From Dipteris shenzhenensis (Eukaryota; Polypodiophyta; Polypodiopsida; Gleicheniales): 64,000 bases of DNA. A program made the position numbers and the translations under genes. The notes under the pieces are model-generated. The model was not told the origin of the DNA, did no database searches, and was given only the letters and a program-made list of their open reading frames with translations. This document shows positions 45,316 to 56,141 of this stretch, piece after piece (the first letter of the stretch is position 1; every line of letters begins with the position of its first letter). The DNA lies in NCBI GenBank assembly GCA_047967505.1, contig CM106540.1, one strand, 5' to 3'.

Positions 45316-46143
45316 TGTGAGATTATGGGTCAACATGTATAGCTATAGAGTGTCAGAGTTCCAAATGGATGTTTTAAATGTTGATATATGCTAATATATT
45401 GAGATCTTAATATATTTAAAAATAAATATTCTTATTTAATACTAAATAAATATATTAAAATCTTAATTTATATGAAAGTTTTTTAAATTTTATAATATAT
45501 ATTTTGGATCTTAATATTATTATAGTTTAATTAACTATAATAAATATTATATTCCAATCATAATTTAAATACTTTTAAATAAATATATATTAACTAAATA
45601 TATTATTTTAGTCTTTAGAGTTTAGGGTTGGGTTTAGATCTTAAACACTTTAATTATTTTAGGAAAAAAATTTATATTATTTATTTTCATTGCTAAATTA
45701 AATGATCTTTGTTTCCAATGCAGGATTTCCCTCTTGAAGAGGGTTTTCACTTTCAATGTTGTGGTGAGAAAAGGTGTGTGATAATAATCACTACGATGAT
45801 TCACCCCAAAGTGGATTTGAAGTATCCGCAAGGAGATTTTAAAACACTCAGTGATTTACTAGAATGTCAAATTATTGACATACAAGCACAACGAATGCTT
45901 TGAGATCAGGATGAGATCATCCCAAAGTCTCTTCTTCATAATCATGATACTACATTTCAAACCTTTCTTGAGGGAGAAAAGGTTTTTGTCTTGGTCAGGA
46001 GAAGTACTAGGAGTTGGCACATTTATGGGCTATGCTCACAATATACTTTGCATGATCAAGATTATTAAGTTGACAAGTGAAGGAATAATTCAAAGTGCAA
46101 TGGATTATGGTGAATCACAGTTACAGGTGCAGAGGTAGCATTC

Positions 46144-46896
46144 ATGAAATCCCATGTGTTTAAAAAGGTATCTTTTAATTTGATGGACGACACAAATCTA
46201 ATGTACTACCTAAATAATAGAAGACGGTATTTAAAGGGCACCCAATCTAAAAGTAATACGCTAACAAAAATAAATGATATTGGTCATGAAGTGATTAGTG
46301 GAATAGAGCATGTTGATGATGCTTGTGGGACAAGCGATGCAGTAATAGGGGTTAATAATAAAGTTAGTGATACTGGTCATGAAGAGCTTACTCAAATAGA
46401 TGATATTGATGATGTTTGTGGGTCAAGCGATGTAGTAACAAGAGTTAATGATAAATTTAGTGATACTGGTCATGAAGCACTTATAGAAGTAGAGGATATC
46501 GATGCCATTTGTGGGATAAGTGATGCAATAACTAGGATCAATGATAATAATGATATTGGCCATGAAGTTCTCACTGGGTTGGAAGACATAGATGCAATTT
46601 GTGGGACACGGATTGATTCAAACACTGTTTTAGACATTGGTCATGATGTTCACACTAAAATCGAGCCGATTCAACAATGTACTTTTGGATTCAAACTATT
46701 GGCTTCAATGAACTCAATGTCTAAAAGATTGCCATTTCCAAGGTATTACAGATCGACAAATAGTTCTCAAGGCCAATCAACATTTGACTTCATGAATGAA
46801 GATGCAGGAGAAATGAAGTCCGAAATGGACAACGATGTCATGTCAAATAGGAAAAAGAAAGCTCCTAGGTGCAAAAAGAAAGTATGTAAGTGTTAA
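46144..46896 (+). CDS. 250-codon ORF with 31-residue tandem repeats
   Basis: Starts at ATG 46,144. Residues about 45-170 hold repeats beginning D(I/T)GHE at 46,276, 46,369, 46,462, 46,552 and 46,633; spacing is 93, 93, 90 and 81 bases, always a multiple of three. The repeat theme is GHEVLTGLEDIDAICGTSDA followed by a V/I-T-R-I/V-ND end, acidic with one Cys. The C-terminus is basic and Cys-rich (KKKAPRCKKKVCKC). Its context suggests an N-terminal or linker exon of the DUF7869-like gene downstream. Stops before the start mean it may be only an exon. Confidence 0.6.
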   Translation: MKSHVFKKVSFNLMDDTNLMYYLNNRRRYLKGTQSKSNTLTKINDIGHEVISGIEHVDDACGTSDAVIGVNNKVSDTGHEELTQIDDIDDVCGSSDVVTRVNDKFSDTGHEALIEVEDIDAICGISDAITRINDNNDIGHEVLTGLEDIDAICGTRIDSNTVLDIGHDVHTKIEPIQQCTFGFKLLASMNSMSKRLPFPRYYRSTNSSQGQSTFDFMNEDAGEMKSEMDNDVMSNRKKKAPRCKKKVCKC

Positions 46897-47991
46897 GAGG
46901 TGACGAATCATGGCACCAATTCCAAACCCCAAGAGGCATGTAATGCTATCCAAATAGAATATACAAGAAACTATAATGAAAGTCTGCTGCAAGAAACTTT
47001 GCCTTAGAAGAGTTACAAAGGAAGATTGTGAGACTATACATGTAGGTATTTGGAAGACAAGGCCAAATAGACATAATCATCTTCTTCAAGAGTTTTCTTG
47101 CTTCCTTTGATAACCTGAAAATGTCTTAAAGACAACGCTATGCAAACCTCGATTGATGCCAATGTTTAATGGACTAGTCATATGTAACCGAGGATACCAG
47201 TTGTTAAGTGGATTATCACATGGTACCTACTAGGGCATATGGGGAGAGGTCAAAGATAAGGTGATTCATAGAGTTCATAGAAATGTGTGCAAGTTAAAAG
47301 GACAAAGCAGCACCTTGAATGCAACTGCAACTTTAAAGAAAATTCTTGAAGACAATGCATTGCCACAACCTCATCTTCCACAAACAATGCCAGATGGAAG
47401 TATCCTGTGCCAACGTCATCTTCCTCTAGGAATGACAAAGAAGGTTGTGCTAGAGTCCATTAACAGAACATTGCAAGATAGAGAAGAGAGAGAAATTTCT
47501 AGAGCTACTTTTTATAAAATTTAGCGTGGGCAATTTTGCAATGTGAAGACTCCATCAAAGCAAAGAATGTCAAAATGCAAAACATGCGATGAATTGAAAA
47601 ATGCCATTGACCATAGTAAATGTGAGAAATGTCGAGAAAATATATAAGATGGAGAGAAATCCATTTACGTCATGTGCAAGATGCTAGAATGGTGTATGCT
47701 TCTTGGAGGGAGGAAGCTATTTCAGATGTCAGGAAGTCTATGTGCATCACCATTGATGGAATGGATCAGAATACAATAACTTTGTCTACATTCAGATGCA
47801 CCTCGCCTCCATTGGAGGGTAAATGTGGACTTAAAACACACTTGTGTGGAGTATTAATAGTACATGGATTTTGACTCTTTTGTGATGTATGGATTGATTG
47901 CTTGCATGAACATGATAGTAACCAAGTAGCAACATCCATCATGAAAGCAATATGAAAGGTCAAGGATGCACGTGGACGTTTACCACGCATC

Positions 47992-48234
47992 TTGCATATA
48001 CAAGCTGATAATTGCTGGAGGGAAAATAAGAATAGATACATTTTTGCTTTGTGCTCTATGCTAGTTGGTTTGAAAATATTTGAACAAGTGGAAGTCACTT
48101 TTCTTCTTATCGGCCATACACACGAAGACATAGATCAAATATTTAGTGTTATCTCTGGAGAGTTGAAGTTCAGGGATGTTTTGACAATGGATGACATGAA
48201 ACGTCAAATTGGGAAAAAAATTGAAGGTTCTTGA
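47992..48234 (+). pseudogene. GHTHEDID domain core segment
   Basis: 80-codon frame that opens shortly upstream. Key motifs are QADNCWRENKN and LLIGHTHEDIDQIFSVIS. The upstream IDGMDQ piece is in another frame, separated by stops at 47,871 and 47,954. Confidence 0.7.
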
Positions 48235-49265
48235 AAGGAAGAGTTAGAAGTGGCTATCCTAAGAGGATGGTAGAGTGGAAAGCATTCATAGAGCCCCATT
48301 TAAAATGAGGAGATGATGCACCATGTGGACACACAAATCCACACTACTTCTAGTTTAGCATGCATGACAACACTCTAGTGATGCAATGGAAGTACTACTC
48401 AGTGGACACATATCGTTTATGGAGTGCGCCATACATGTTACTAGAACAAATAATCCCCTTGGAGAAGACTAACTTAGTTCTTACAAAAAACAAAGCACTT
48501 GACATGGATGAAATTAAAGGCTTGCAAGCATTCATTTCTCATGTTAGGAGTATAATGCAAAAATACCCAGAGCACAGTCTGAGAAAAATATGGAGATAAT
48601 CACGGCAAATGAATCTCTTCTCAAATATCTAAAAGAGCAAGAAAATTTACCGAGCATAGAGAAGATTTTGCATTTGCTAGAGAGTCCACTATAGCTGAAG
48701 ATATGGAAGAAGATGAGCAATGCCTTTTGCCTCATAAATTTTGTGATAGGAAGAGTGATAAGCCGTTGCCAGAGTTTGTACCATCTGATGAAATCCAAGA
48801 GGGACTTTTTGTTGCCGTTTGTGCAACAGATCCAAATCCAAAATCAAAGTTGGATGACCAAGGGTGACCAATTTGGGTTGCAAAGGGAGTGCAAAGGTTG
48901 CTCAGATAGCAAGGGATGAAATGGGAATCCCTAGCACATTCACAGCATTATGGTATGAACCTAAGCCACTAAAAAATCTCCCAAAGAGGTATACCATGAA
49001 ACAGCTTTATGAGGGTTGTTTGAAAAAGAAACAGGAATGGGTTCCAAATAAAGAGGGCTTGGCTGAAGTGGAGGTGAGTAGCATCATCCACTACTGGAAA
49101 TCAAGGACTTGAAATCTTAAAAAGAAGCATGGGTATGATGTGGAAAAAAGTATCATGATCCCTAACAGTAGCCTCGCACATATCAAACATTGTTTGGGTA
49201 GACTTGATCCGACTAAAGATGCGATAATAGAGTCTAATGACTCAGAAAGAGATTCCAAAGCATAA

Positions 49266-50240
49266 GAGCAGATATGTCCCTATGTGGTGGTCCTCTCTCG
49301 GTGATCTTATACATCATTTTTCAAAATGGTGTATCTTTACACCACCTCCATGTTGATAATAACAACTCTTGAGTTCTATCTATTAATCAATCAAAAAACT
49401 AGTTAGTAATAAAAGTAATTAATAATTAAAGAATTAACAAAAAGTAATAAAATTAATAAGTTAATAAGTAAAAAAATTATTTAGTAATAGAAAAGGGTTA
49501 GTAATAAAAATTAATTAATAATTAAGAAAATAATAATAAATGAATAGAAATTAATAATTAAAGAATTAATTATAAATTTAAAAAATAATTAAAAATTAGC
49601 TAGTAATAGAAGGCTCAAGCATTAGATGGACATGTAAGGATCAAGCCCTATGTGGCCACATATTAAGGGGTGTGCCACATGTGGCCCCTCACATTCACTT
49701 TCCCGCTCACTATACCTGCACCTTTACTTCCACATATCATAGTTGTAAAGATAGATATATATAGTGTTGTAAAAACACCCTTTTTTGAGTCTACTAAGTC
49801 AATATCAAGTGGAGTTGATTGGTTTTGGGAAAAAATCTAAAACAAGAGAAAAAGTCCAAAAACTCTGAATACAATGGTATATATATATATATCCAAAATT
49901 GATGTCCCTAAAATATCCAATGGGTCTATCGAGTTAATCCATATAGAATTCCCATAAGGTCCCAAGGGATTGAAGGGTCCCATAGGGAATGAAAGAAAAA
50001 GTTAGAGATTTGGTCCCTCAAATCCAAGGGACTAGTTTTGTTAAATCTTAAACCACCAAAGGTATATCCCAAATCTTTTGGTTGACCTAAAATAGGTAGA
50101 AACAAGTCCCATATTTTTTAAAATTTTGTACGAGCTCGAAAAACAATGCTCCCCAAGGGGATGAGTGTGTCTGTCAGTAATGATTATCATTATATTAAAG
50201 TATTGATAAACCCCAAGGACTACAAGGGTCCACAAGAGGA
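49266..50240. other. No recognised gene; AT-rich
   Basis: 49,370-49,610 is dominated by AATTAATAA-type words. Nothing else identified. Confidence 0.5.
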
Positions 50241-50243
50241 TCT

Positions 50244-50404
50244 CTGTGTGTGTGTGCATGTGCGCACACGTGCACATGCATGTGTGTGTGTGCATGCATC
50301 TGTGTGCATGTGCATCTGTGTGTGTGCGCGTGTGCATGTGCAGCTGCATGTGCACATGTGTGTGCATGTGTGTGCATGTTTATGTGTATGTGTATGTGTG
50401 TATC
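50244..50404. repeat. (TG)n-rich simple repeat
   Basis: TGTGTGCATG words over 160 bases; the ORFs there on both strands are composition artefacts. Confidence 0.92.
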
Positions 50405-50525
50405 TCGTGGTCTAAAGTGGAGCTGAAACACATCCAATTACTAAATTTGTACCATGCCAAACATAATTCCTTGATAACTGGATAGGGATTGACTGGGAGA
50501 GAAGGAATATGGTTAAGACCCTTTT

Positions 50526-52293
50526 TCAAAAAGTATTGAAGAAACAGATGTCTAAAAAGTTATCGGTGGGTTGATAAAACATGAGACCCAAAGTCATCCA
50601 AGCTCTATAAAAAAGGTTTAAATCTTTTAGAGGTAGCGCAAATGTAAGACAAGGAATCCATTGAAAATTTACAAAAAGTATCCAAGGGTTTGTAAAAAGT
50701 TGCAGTAGTATTTTTGGGGTATTTCCAACCAAAGCTGATATTAAACATGGAAAAGGTTTTCTTAATCTCAAATCTATCAAATAATTCCAAAAATACTTTT
50801 TTTGGTATAGTAAAATCAAAAAGTTTGTTGACAAACAAAAGATGAATAAACCTTTTCGCTTTTTAGTTATTATGTTTATTAAATACTGACAAAGCATTGG
50901 CTTTTTTGGTAATGAGTCTTGCTTGTTCACCGCCATCAATATTAAAATCTACTATCTTTGAAGTCTCACCAAAGTTTCCGAGCCTCAAAATGCTCGAGTT
51001 TCCTTGGTAGAACTCTTCATGGAAGTTGGAGTAATATACTGTCTTTTTGGATCTTTGTTCTTTGAGTGTAAGAGAATAGCATCAATAGTATTGGCCAATG
51101 GTGTGTAGTGGAGTCAAGGAACCAAGGGTGTATTGGGTGAGTAAATTCGAAAAATACGTGCTACTTCTAGCATGAAATCATGGAACCAAAAGTAAACAAT
51201 AAGAGCAGTTCTAATTTCTGAAGGAAACGAGGCCACCCACCCAATGAAAGCATACACCAAGGTAGGTTCCGAGGAGAAGGGGAAGAAGCTAGAGAGATTT
51301 TGGAAAACAAACCATACCAAGTGATCTAACCAAATAATGGAGGATGAGCAAGAAGAATTAGGGTAAGATCTTTTACATTGGCACCTGAGAAAGGGACGAA
51401 AAGTATTCCAACAATTGTTTAGAAATTTCTTGGATTCATGAACTTTTTCTTGATTAATGGGTCCTTTGGTTCTAGGAATCAGGGCAGTACTCAAGCACTT
51501 AGAGGATTCAACATTCGAGAGCTTAGTTTGGGAAAGATCAAAGAAAATGTCATTGGATAAGAGATGCTTGGATTGTAAAGCAAGGGTTTTGCAATGCTCC
51601 ACTACTTCGGGAGCAAAACTACAAAGAGCACTAAAGAGGTAATTGAAAAATGGGCTCTATGGTTGATAACCTCAAAATCCCAAAGTTTGTGCTCTAACCT
51701 AATGGAATCAAGCTCAAGTTGGTGAGGAGGGAGGAGAGGAATAGCTCTAGAGAGAGCTTGAGACAAAAACTTAAGGGGAAGAAGAAGTTGCAGAAGGTTG
51801 GGAGCTTAAGGCAGGAAGGGCTTCTTTTTCAAAATGATCAAGGAGGTCAATGTCTAAGAGAGGGTTGACAATTGAATAAAAAAATTCTGTAGAGTTTTTT
51901 ATATCATGGGGGATTGGAGGGAGACCATTAAGGGAAAAAAGCTTATTCACTATCACGAGTAGGGTGGAGAAATAGAAGTTGAGATCCAATCCATCTTGAT
52001 AGTCAATGAGGGGTAGTGACACAAGAAGTTTATTGAAGGCTTCTAAGAATTCAACTTGATCTTTCTTTGACTAGACTAGGAGGGAGATCAAATCATTCAG
52101 AGAGGCAACAGTGAAAGCTGACGAAGTTTTTTTTCAGAGAAGCTTGTATTTCGAAGTCAAGAAGCTTCTTGTGGAAGTCTGGACCTTTGAAACATGAGAG
52201 GATGCATTGAGTGGTAAGCGGTGGGATAGGGATGAATGAAGAAGATGCCGCATAGCCCAACTTAACTAGAGATAGTATCCAGTGGTTTTGCAA
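50526..52293 (-). pseudogene. Unrecognised minus-strand readings
   Basis: Open pieces at 52,293-52,093, 51,602-51,114 (162 codons: FFDLSQTKLSNVESSKCLST, WVASFPSEIRTALIVYFWFH) and 50,939-50,526 (137 codons). They lie on one strand and together could be an old coding region with many frameshifts. No known motif was found; function not assigned. Confidence 0.35.
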
Positions 52294-52747
52294 GCATGAT
52301 TAATAATTTAAAAAACTGTTAGCCACTTAGATCCCAATACTACTAAAGGAAAAACTTATACAATTGACTAACAATATTATCCATTGTATGTGAATTAAAG
52401 TATGACACTAGCCCGACCAAACGAATGTTTGGTAGGTCAGTGTGTGTGTTTAAATTTGAAAAGTCTCATCAATGAATGAGTCATACAATTAAATCCATCA
52501 ATAGGATAATTTGTTTAAAATAAGACAATGATAATCAAGACTCATATAATGAGATAAGAAACACTATAGAAATATCCAAAACACATTTTTATTAATAATT
52601 TTAAATGCCTTTGAGACAATAATACAGTTATAACATATAGTGCCGAATCTTTTCGGAGTTTCAAGTTCCTTGGTTAGGGTCCACTTACCTGTCACCATCC
52701 ATTAAAAACCATTTCTTAGAACAAAATTGGCATCATGTGTAATCGAG

Positions 52748-53035
52748 GGGTAGTCCACACCCAAGAGTAAAGTCAACTTTATTGAAATAATAGGAAGGGG
52801 GTAGTTGACACCCAAGCACAAAAATAGTTAAGGTGAATAACATTAACGAGGAGGTGGTCCACACCCAAAAGCAAAAGCAACTTTAATTGAAATAGTAGGC
52901 TGGGGTTAGTTAATACCCAAGGGTAAAAATAGTTAAAATGAATGACTTTATCAAGGGGGGAACTCCACACCCAAAATAAAAAGCAAATTAATTGAGTTAT
53001 TAAGTAGGGGATAGTCCAAACTTACCCCAAATAGT
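52748..53035. repeat. Tandem repeat, period about 105 bp, about 2.6 units
   Basis: Units begin GGTAGTCCACACCCAAGAG (about 52,749), GGTGGTCCACACCCAAAAG (about 52,854) and GGGAACTCCACACCCAAAA (about 52,957), with a weaker half-unit CAC-CCAAG repeat inside each. Confidence 0.8.
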
Positions 53036-53380
53036 CCACTAAGCAATTAAAGGAAACTTCAATAAATTGCATTATAAAGCAATGAAGAAAAAAGAGGGAA
53101 TAACAACATTGAGAATCAAGAATAAGTATTAATAATTGATTTAGGAAAAAATACAAGGGTCTAAGTTATTTTTAACCATATTAGATTAATTAAATACTTA
53201 AAAAAGTGGGGTTTGACGAGGATGAGAAGGAAAATAGGAAAAATGTGATAAACAAAATTATATAAGTAGACACTAGTAAAAAATGAACTAGTTACCCATA
53301 TCTTAATAAAGTAGATAAATACATATATGTATAGAACACAAGTCAATTTGAAGTGAACATACCGAGAAATATAATGGGCT

Positions 53381-53382
<2 letters not shown>

Positions 53383-53415
<33 letters not shown>
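53383..53415. repeat. (TA)n microsatellite
   Basis: Uninterrupted TA dinucleotides. Confidence 0.97.
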
Positions 53416-53416
<1 letters not shown>

Positions 53417-53599
53417 CAGAGGGGTTAATACAAAGAAATAACCTCCTAATAAACTACATAGACAATATAACTTGAGATCAATACTTACAAATTGGGCCTC
53501 CCATGATTCAACACTCCCTGCTCCAAAATGCATGCTTCCATATTGCTCCATTTGGATCCTTCGTGCCTCCACCTACTGCAGACTGGGTTCCTCCTTCAC

Positions 53600-54502
53600 T
53601 GACTTCATTGCTTTCTTTCACTCACGCTTGTGAGCGGTGTGGGGCGCGCCCCTTAGTGGTTGACCTCCCTCAAGCTTGGCAAGCTCTGCTAGTGCCTGCC
53701 TCTTAAGCGAAGATTTTTTATTGCTAAGTATCGTAACAATCTTTGACTTGGCCCATTTATCTATGAACTGAACATTGGGGGGGTTAGGATACCTAGAGCG
53801 AACAACAGCAAGGGTCTCATCAGCTAATCTCTTTGGATGGTCTTTGTAGTGAATAAAGCAATCTCTGTAATTGTTAGCAATTATAGAGGGCATGAAGGCC
53901 ATGATGTCCTTCCCCCATGCATCCATCAAGATGCCTCCTGTCTGAGCGATGTCATAGTAGATCGTACCATCACTCGGAGGCACTTCTAAATCATCTGAAT
54001 CATCCTCGTCCCCACCACCATCCCTGCCAAAGCACTATGCCATGCATCCCCCACTGCTCTCCCTACTACTACGCCTACTACTGTGTCATGTCGAGCTAGT
54101 ACGCTGGCCACTCGTAGCTAGAGAAGCGACTCTTGATTGCACGAGATTACGTGGATCATTCGTAGCTAGAGAATTGAGTCTCGACTACACGGGAGTACGC
54201 CGACGGCTCTACGAGGCAGAAGGGCCTCCTGACGGCATGGGGGAAGGGGCATAGGATGGCATGGGGGAAGCGGCTCGGCTCTATAGCTAGTTGGGTTGTG
54301 TTAACTCCGCTGGGGTAATCTCAGCTGGTGTGGGGTTGGGGTGGTTTAGAGTCTGTAGTGCCGACTCTTGAGGTGTGTTTAGAGTACCCGTCATGTAGTC
54401 GTATAACTCCCCAGGACTGGGAGGGTGCCCCAAAAGGTTATATAACTCTCGAAAGATGGTCTCCCAAAGATCAGGTGAGCCTGAAGAGCTTCCTAGCCAC
54501 AT
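53600..54502 (-). pseudogene. tnpA-like CACTA gene, left copy
   Basis: From ATG at 54,502: MWLGSSSGSPDLWETIFREL, LLGHPPSPGELYDYMTGTLN, a Pro/Ser-rich part with repeated PVQSRL..LATSGP-like units (as in the right copy), an acidic DEDDSDDLEVPPSDG part, then ILMDAWGKDIMAFMPSIIAN, DHPKRLADETLAVVRSRYP and FIDKWAKSKIVTILSNKKSS. It resembles the second gene of plant CACTA elements, thought to help excision or bind subterminal repeats. Stops near 54,287 and 54,010-54,190. The acceptor-like CCAG seen before the ATG in the right copy is CCAA here. Confidence 0.7.
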
Positions 54503-54540
54503 GATGAATTGGAAAAAAAAAAAAGAAGATTACTGATGAG

Positions 54541-55110
54541 CTAAGAAGAGAAAAACAAGAGAAAAAGAGAGAAAAAGAGAGAAGGAAAGAGAGTAGAAAA
54601 GAGAGGAAAAGTGGGGATAAAAGAGAGGAGAAAGGAGAGGAAAAGAGAGGAAAAAAAGAGAGAAAAAGTGGGGATAAAAGAGAGGAGAAAGGAGAGGAAA
54701 AGAGAGGAGAAAAAGAGAGAAAAAGTGGGGATAAAAGAGAGGAGAAAGGAGAGGAAAAGAGAGGAAAAAAAGAGAGAAAAAGTGGGGATAAAAGAGAGGA
54801 GAAACGAGAGGAAAAGAGAGGAGAAAAAGAGAGAAAAAGTGGGGATAAAAGAGAGGAGAAAGGAGAGGAAAAGAGAGAAAGAGGAGAAAAAAAGAGAGAA
54901 AAAGAGCGGATATAAGAGAGAAAAATTACCACGAAAAGAGAAGGAAAGAGAGGATAAAAGAGAGAAGGAAAGAGAGGAAAATAGAGGAAAAGAGAGGAGA
55001 AAAAAAGAGAGAAAAAGAGAGGAGATAAGAGAGAAAAAGAGAGAGAAAAAGAGAGATAAAAAGAGAAGGAAAGAGAGGATAAAAGAGAGAAGGAAAAAGA
55101 GAGGAAAATA
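54541..55110. repeat. Homopurine minisatellite with exact 57-bp units
   Basis: GTGGGGATAAAAGAGAGGAG starts at 54,611, 54,668, 54,725, 54,782 and 54,839, each 57 bases apart, then passes into less regular GAGAGAAAAAG sequence to 55,110. Almost pure purine on the plus strand. The long ORFs here on both strands reflect the period of 19 codons. A pyrimidine version lies at 63,050-63,475. Confidence 0.95.
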
Positions 55111-55124
55111 TAGAGTGCAATCCC

Positions 55125-55255
55125 TTTTTTCAATCATGCTTTCCCTTTCCATCATTCATGCAATCCCCTTCTTCAATCATGCAATCCCTTTCCATCAGTC
55201 ATGCAATCCCTTTCTTCATTCATGCAATCACTTATTTCCATCATTCAATATGCAA
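55125..55255. repeat. Short tandem repeat, ATGCAATCCCTTTC-type
   Basis: About five units of 25-28 bases containing CATGCAATCCC; the partner on the right arm is 62,895-63,035. Confidence 0.88.
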
Positions 55256-55265
55256 TTCTTTTCTT

Positions 55266-55345
55266 GGAAGTGGAAGTGGAAAGGGAAAGGGAAGAGGAAA
55301 GAGAAAGGAAAGAAAAGGGAAGGGAAGGGAAGGGAAGGCCAAGGC
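55266..55345. repeat. Purine simple repeat (GGGAA)n
   Basis: GGAAGTGGAAAGGGAAAGG and AAGGGAAGGGAAGGGAAGG; the partner is 62,810-62,882. Confidence 0.9.
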
Positions 55346-55384
55346 CAGGGAAAAATAACAGAGCGCGTCTTTCTTAGCGTATAA

Positions 55385-55560
55385 TAGTGCATCTATAGAC
55401 GCGGCTATCTGTTTTCAAAAATAGAGTAGACGTGTCTATAGAGTAGACGTGTCTATCTGTTTTCAAAAATAGAGTAGACGTGTCTATAGACACGCTCTTA
55501 GATGCGCTCTCAGATGCATCTATGGATGCACTCCGACAAACGGACTATTCTAAAAACTCG
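55385..55560. repeat. GCATCTA/GCGTCTA cluster between divergent genes (left copy, tnpA side)
   Basis: AGTGCATCTATAGACGCGG, three AGAGTAGACGTGTCTATAG-like units and GATGCATCTATGGATGC. The same words occur near the element end at 58,540-58,760. Confidence 0.8.
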
Positions 55561-55939
55561 AAAAGAACAGACACAAAAGTACAACACTAGTACCAAAACA
55601 TTCGTTTCTTCGATACGACAAAGGACGAATCCAAAGAGAGAAACTTTCAAAGAAGATCAACCATAAAGAGACTTACCTTGGATAGAGTGGAAGCTTCTTG
55701 TCCTTCTTCAAAGCTACTTCTCTTTCTTCTCTTCCTTGTTCACCCTTTGCTTCTCTTCCTTGTTCACCCTCTTCTCTTGTGTGCTTGGAGATGATTGTGT
55801 AAGCCTGGAGATAAGTGTGAGTGCTTGGAGATAATTGTGGATGCTCAGAACAATGTCTGTTAATAGCTAAGCAAGCAAGCCGCACGATGCTTAAAGTATG
55901 TAAAGAAAAGCAAGCAATCTAAAGTAGGTTTGAAAATTG

Positions 55940-56090
55940 CATCTATAAGTGCATCTAATTACGTGTCTATATATGCATCTAAATGTGCATCTAATTGCGC
56001 ATCTACAACACGGTCTAGATGCACCTATAGATGCGCACCACAAAATAGATGCAGTTTTAGATGCGGTATTAGACGCACCACAGAGTTTTA
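55940..56090. repeat. GCATCTA/GCGTCTA cluster between divergent genes (left copy, TNP2 side)
   Basis: At least nine GCATCTA, TAGATGC or close variants in 150 bases, just upstream of the TNP2 start at 56,142. Partner: 62,040-62,235. Confidence 0.82.
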
Positions 56091-56141
56091 AGATTAAACA
56101 TTTGATACAAGACGAAATTTTTTGGGTTGTTTATTTGTAGG

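Larger units (their letters stand above)
45715..49265 (+). pseudogene. Decayed DUF7869-like (GHTHEDID family) gene, probably transposase
   Basis: Pieces in order: FPLEEGFHFQCCGEKRC (after an intron-like AATGCAG at 45,716-45,722), a repeat-bearing segment (46,144-46,896), KQRMSKCKTCDELKNAIDHS with CEKC (47,565-47,640), HVQDARMVYASWREEA, then SMCITIDGMDQNTITL (47,737-47,784), LHIQADNCWRENKNRYIF (47,992-48,045), VEVTFLLIGHTHEDIDQIFS (48,088-48,147) and a C-terminal part to 49,265. The CxxC zinc-like motif, IDGMDQ, Q.DN..ENKN and GHTHEDIDQ.FS recall a family widespread in eukaryotes, labelled DUF7869, often considered transposon-derived. Asp residues in these motifs could form a DDE/D-type catalytic centre; this is inference. 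Stops and frameshifts make it inactive. Confidence 0.65.

Noticed and set aside
50041-50485. His/Thr- and Cys/Val-rich ORFs
   Set aside because: Translations of a (TG)n simple repeat.
54471-55384. Long ORFs on both strands (up to 257 codons), rich in Lys/Glu/Arg or Ser/Phe/Leu
   Set aside because: They come from the 57-bp (19-codon) purine minisatellite, which is open in several frames. Composition artefact.
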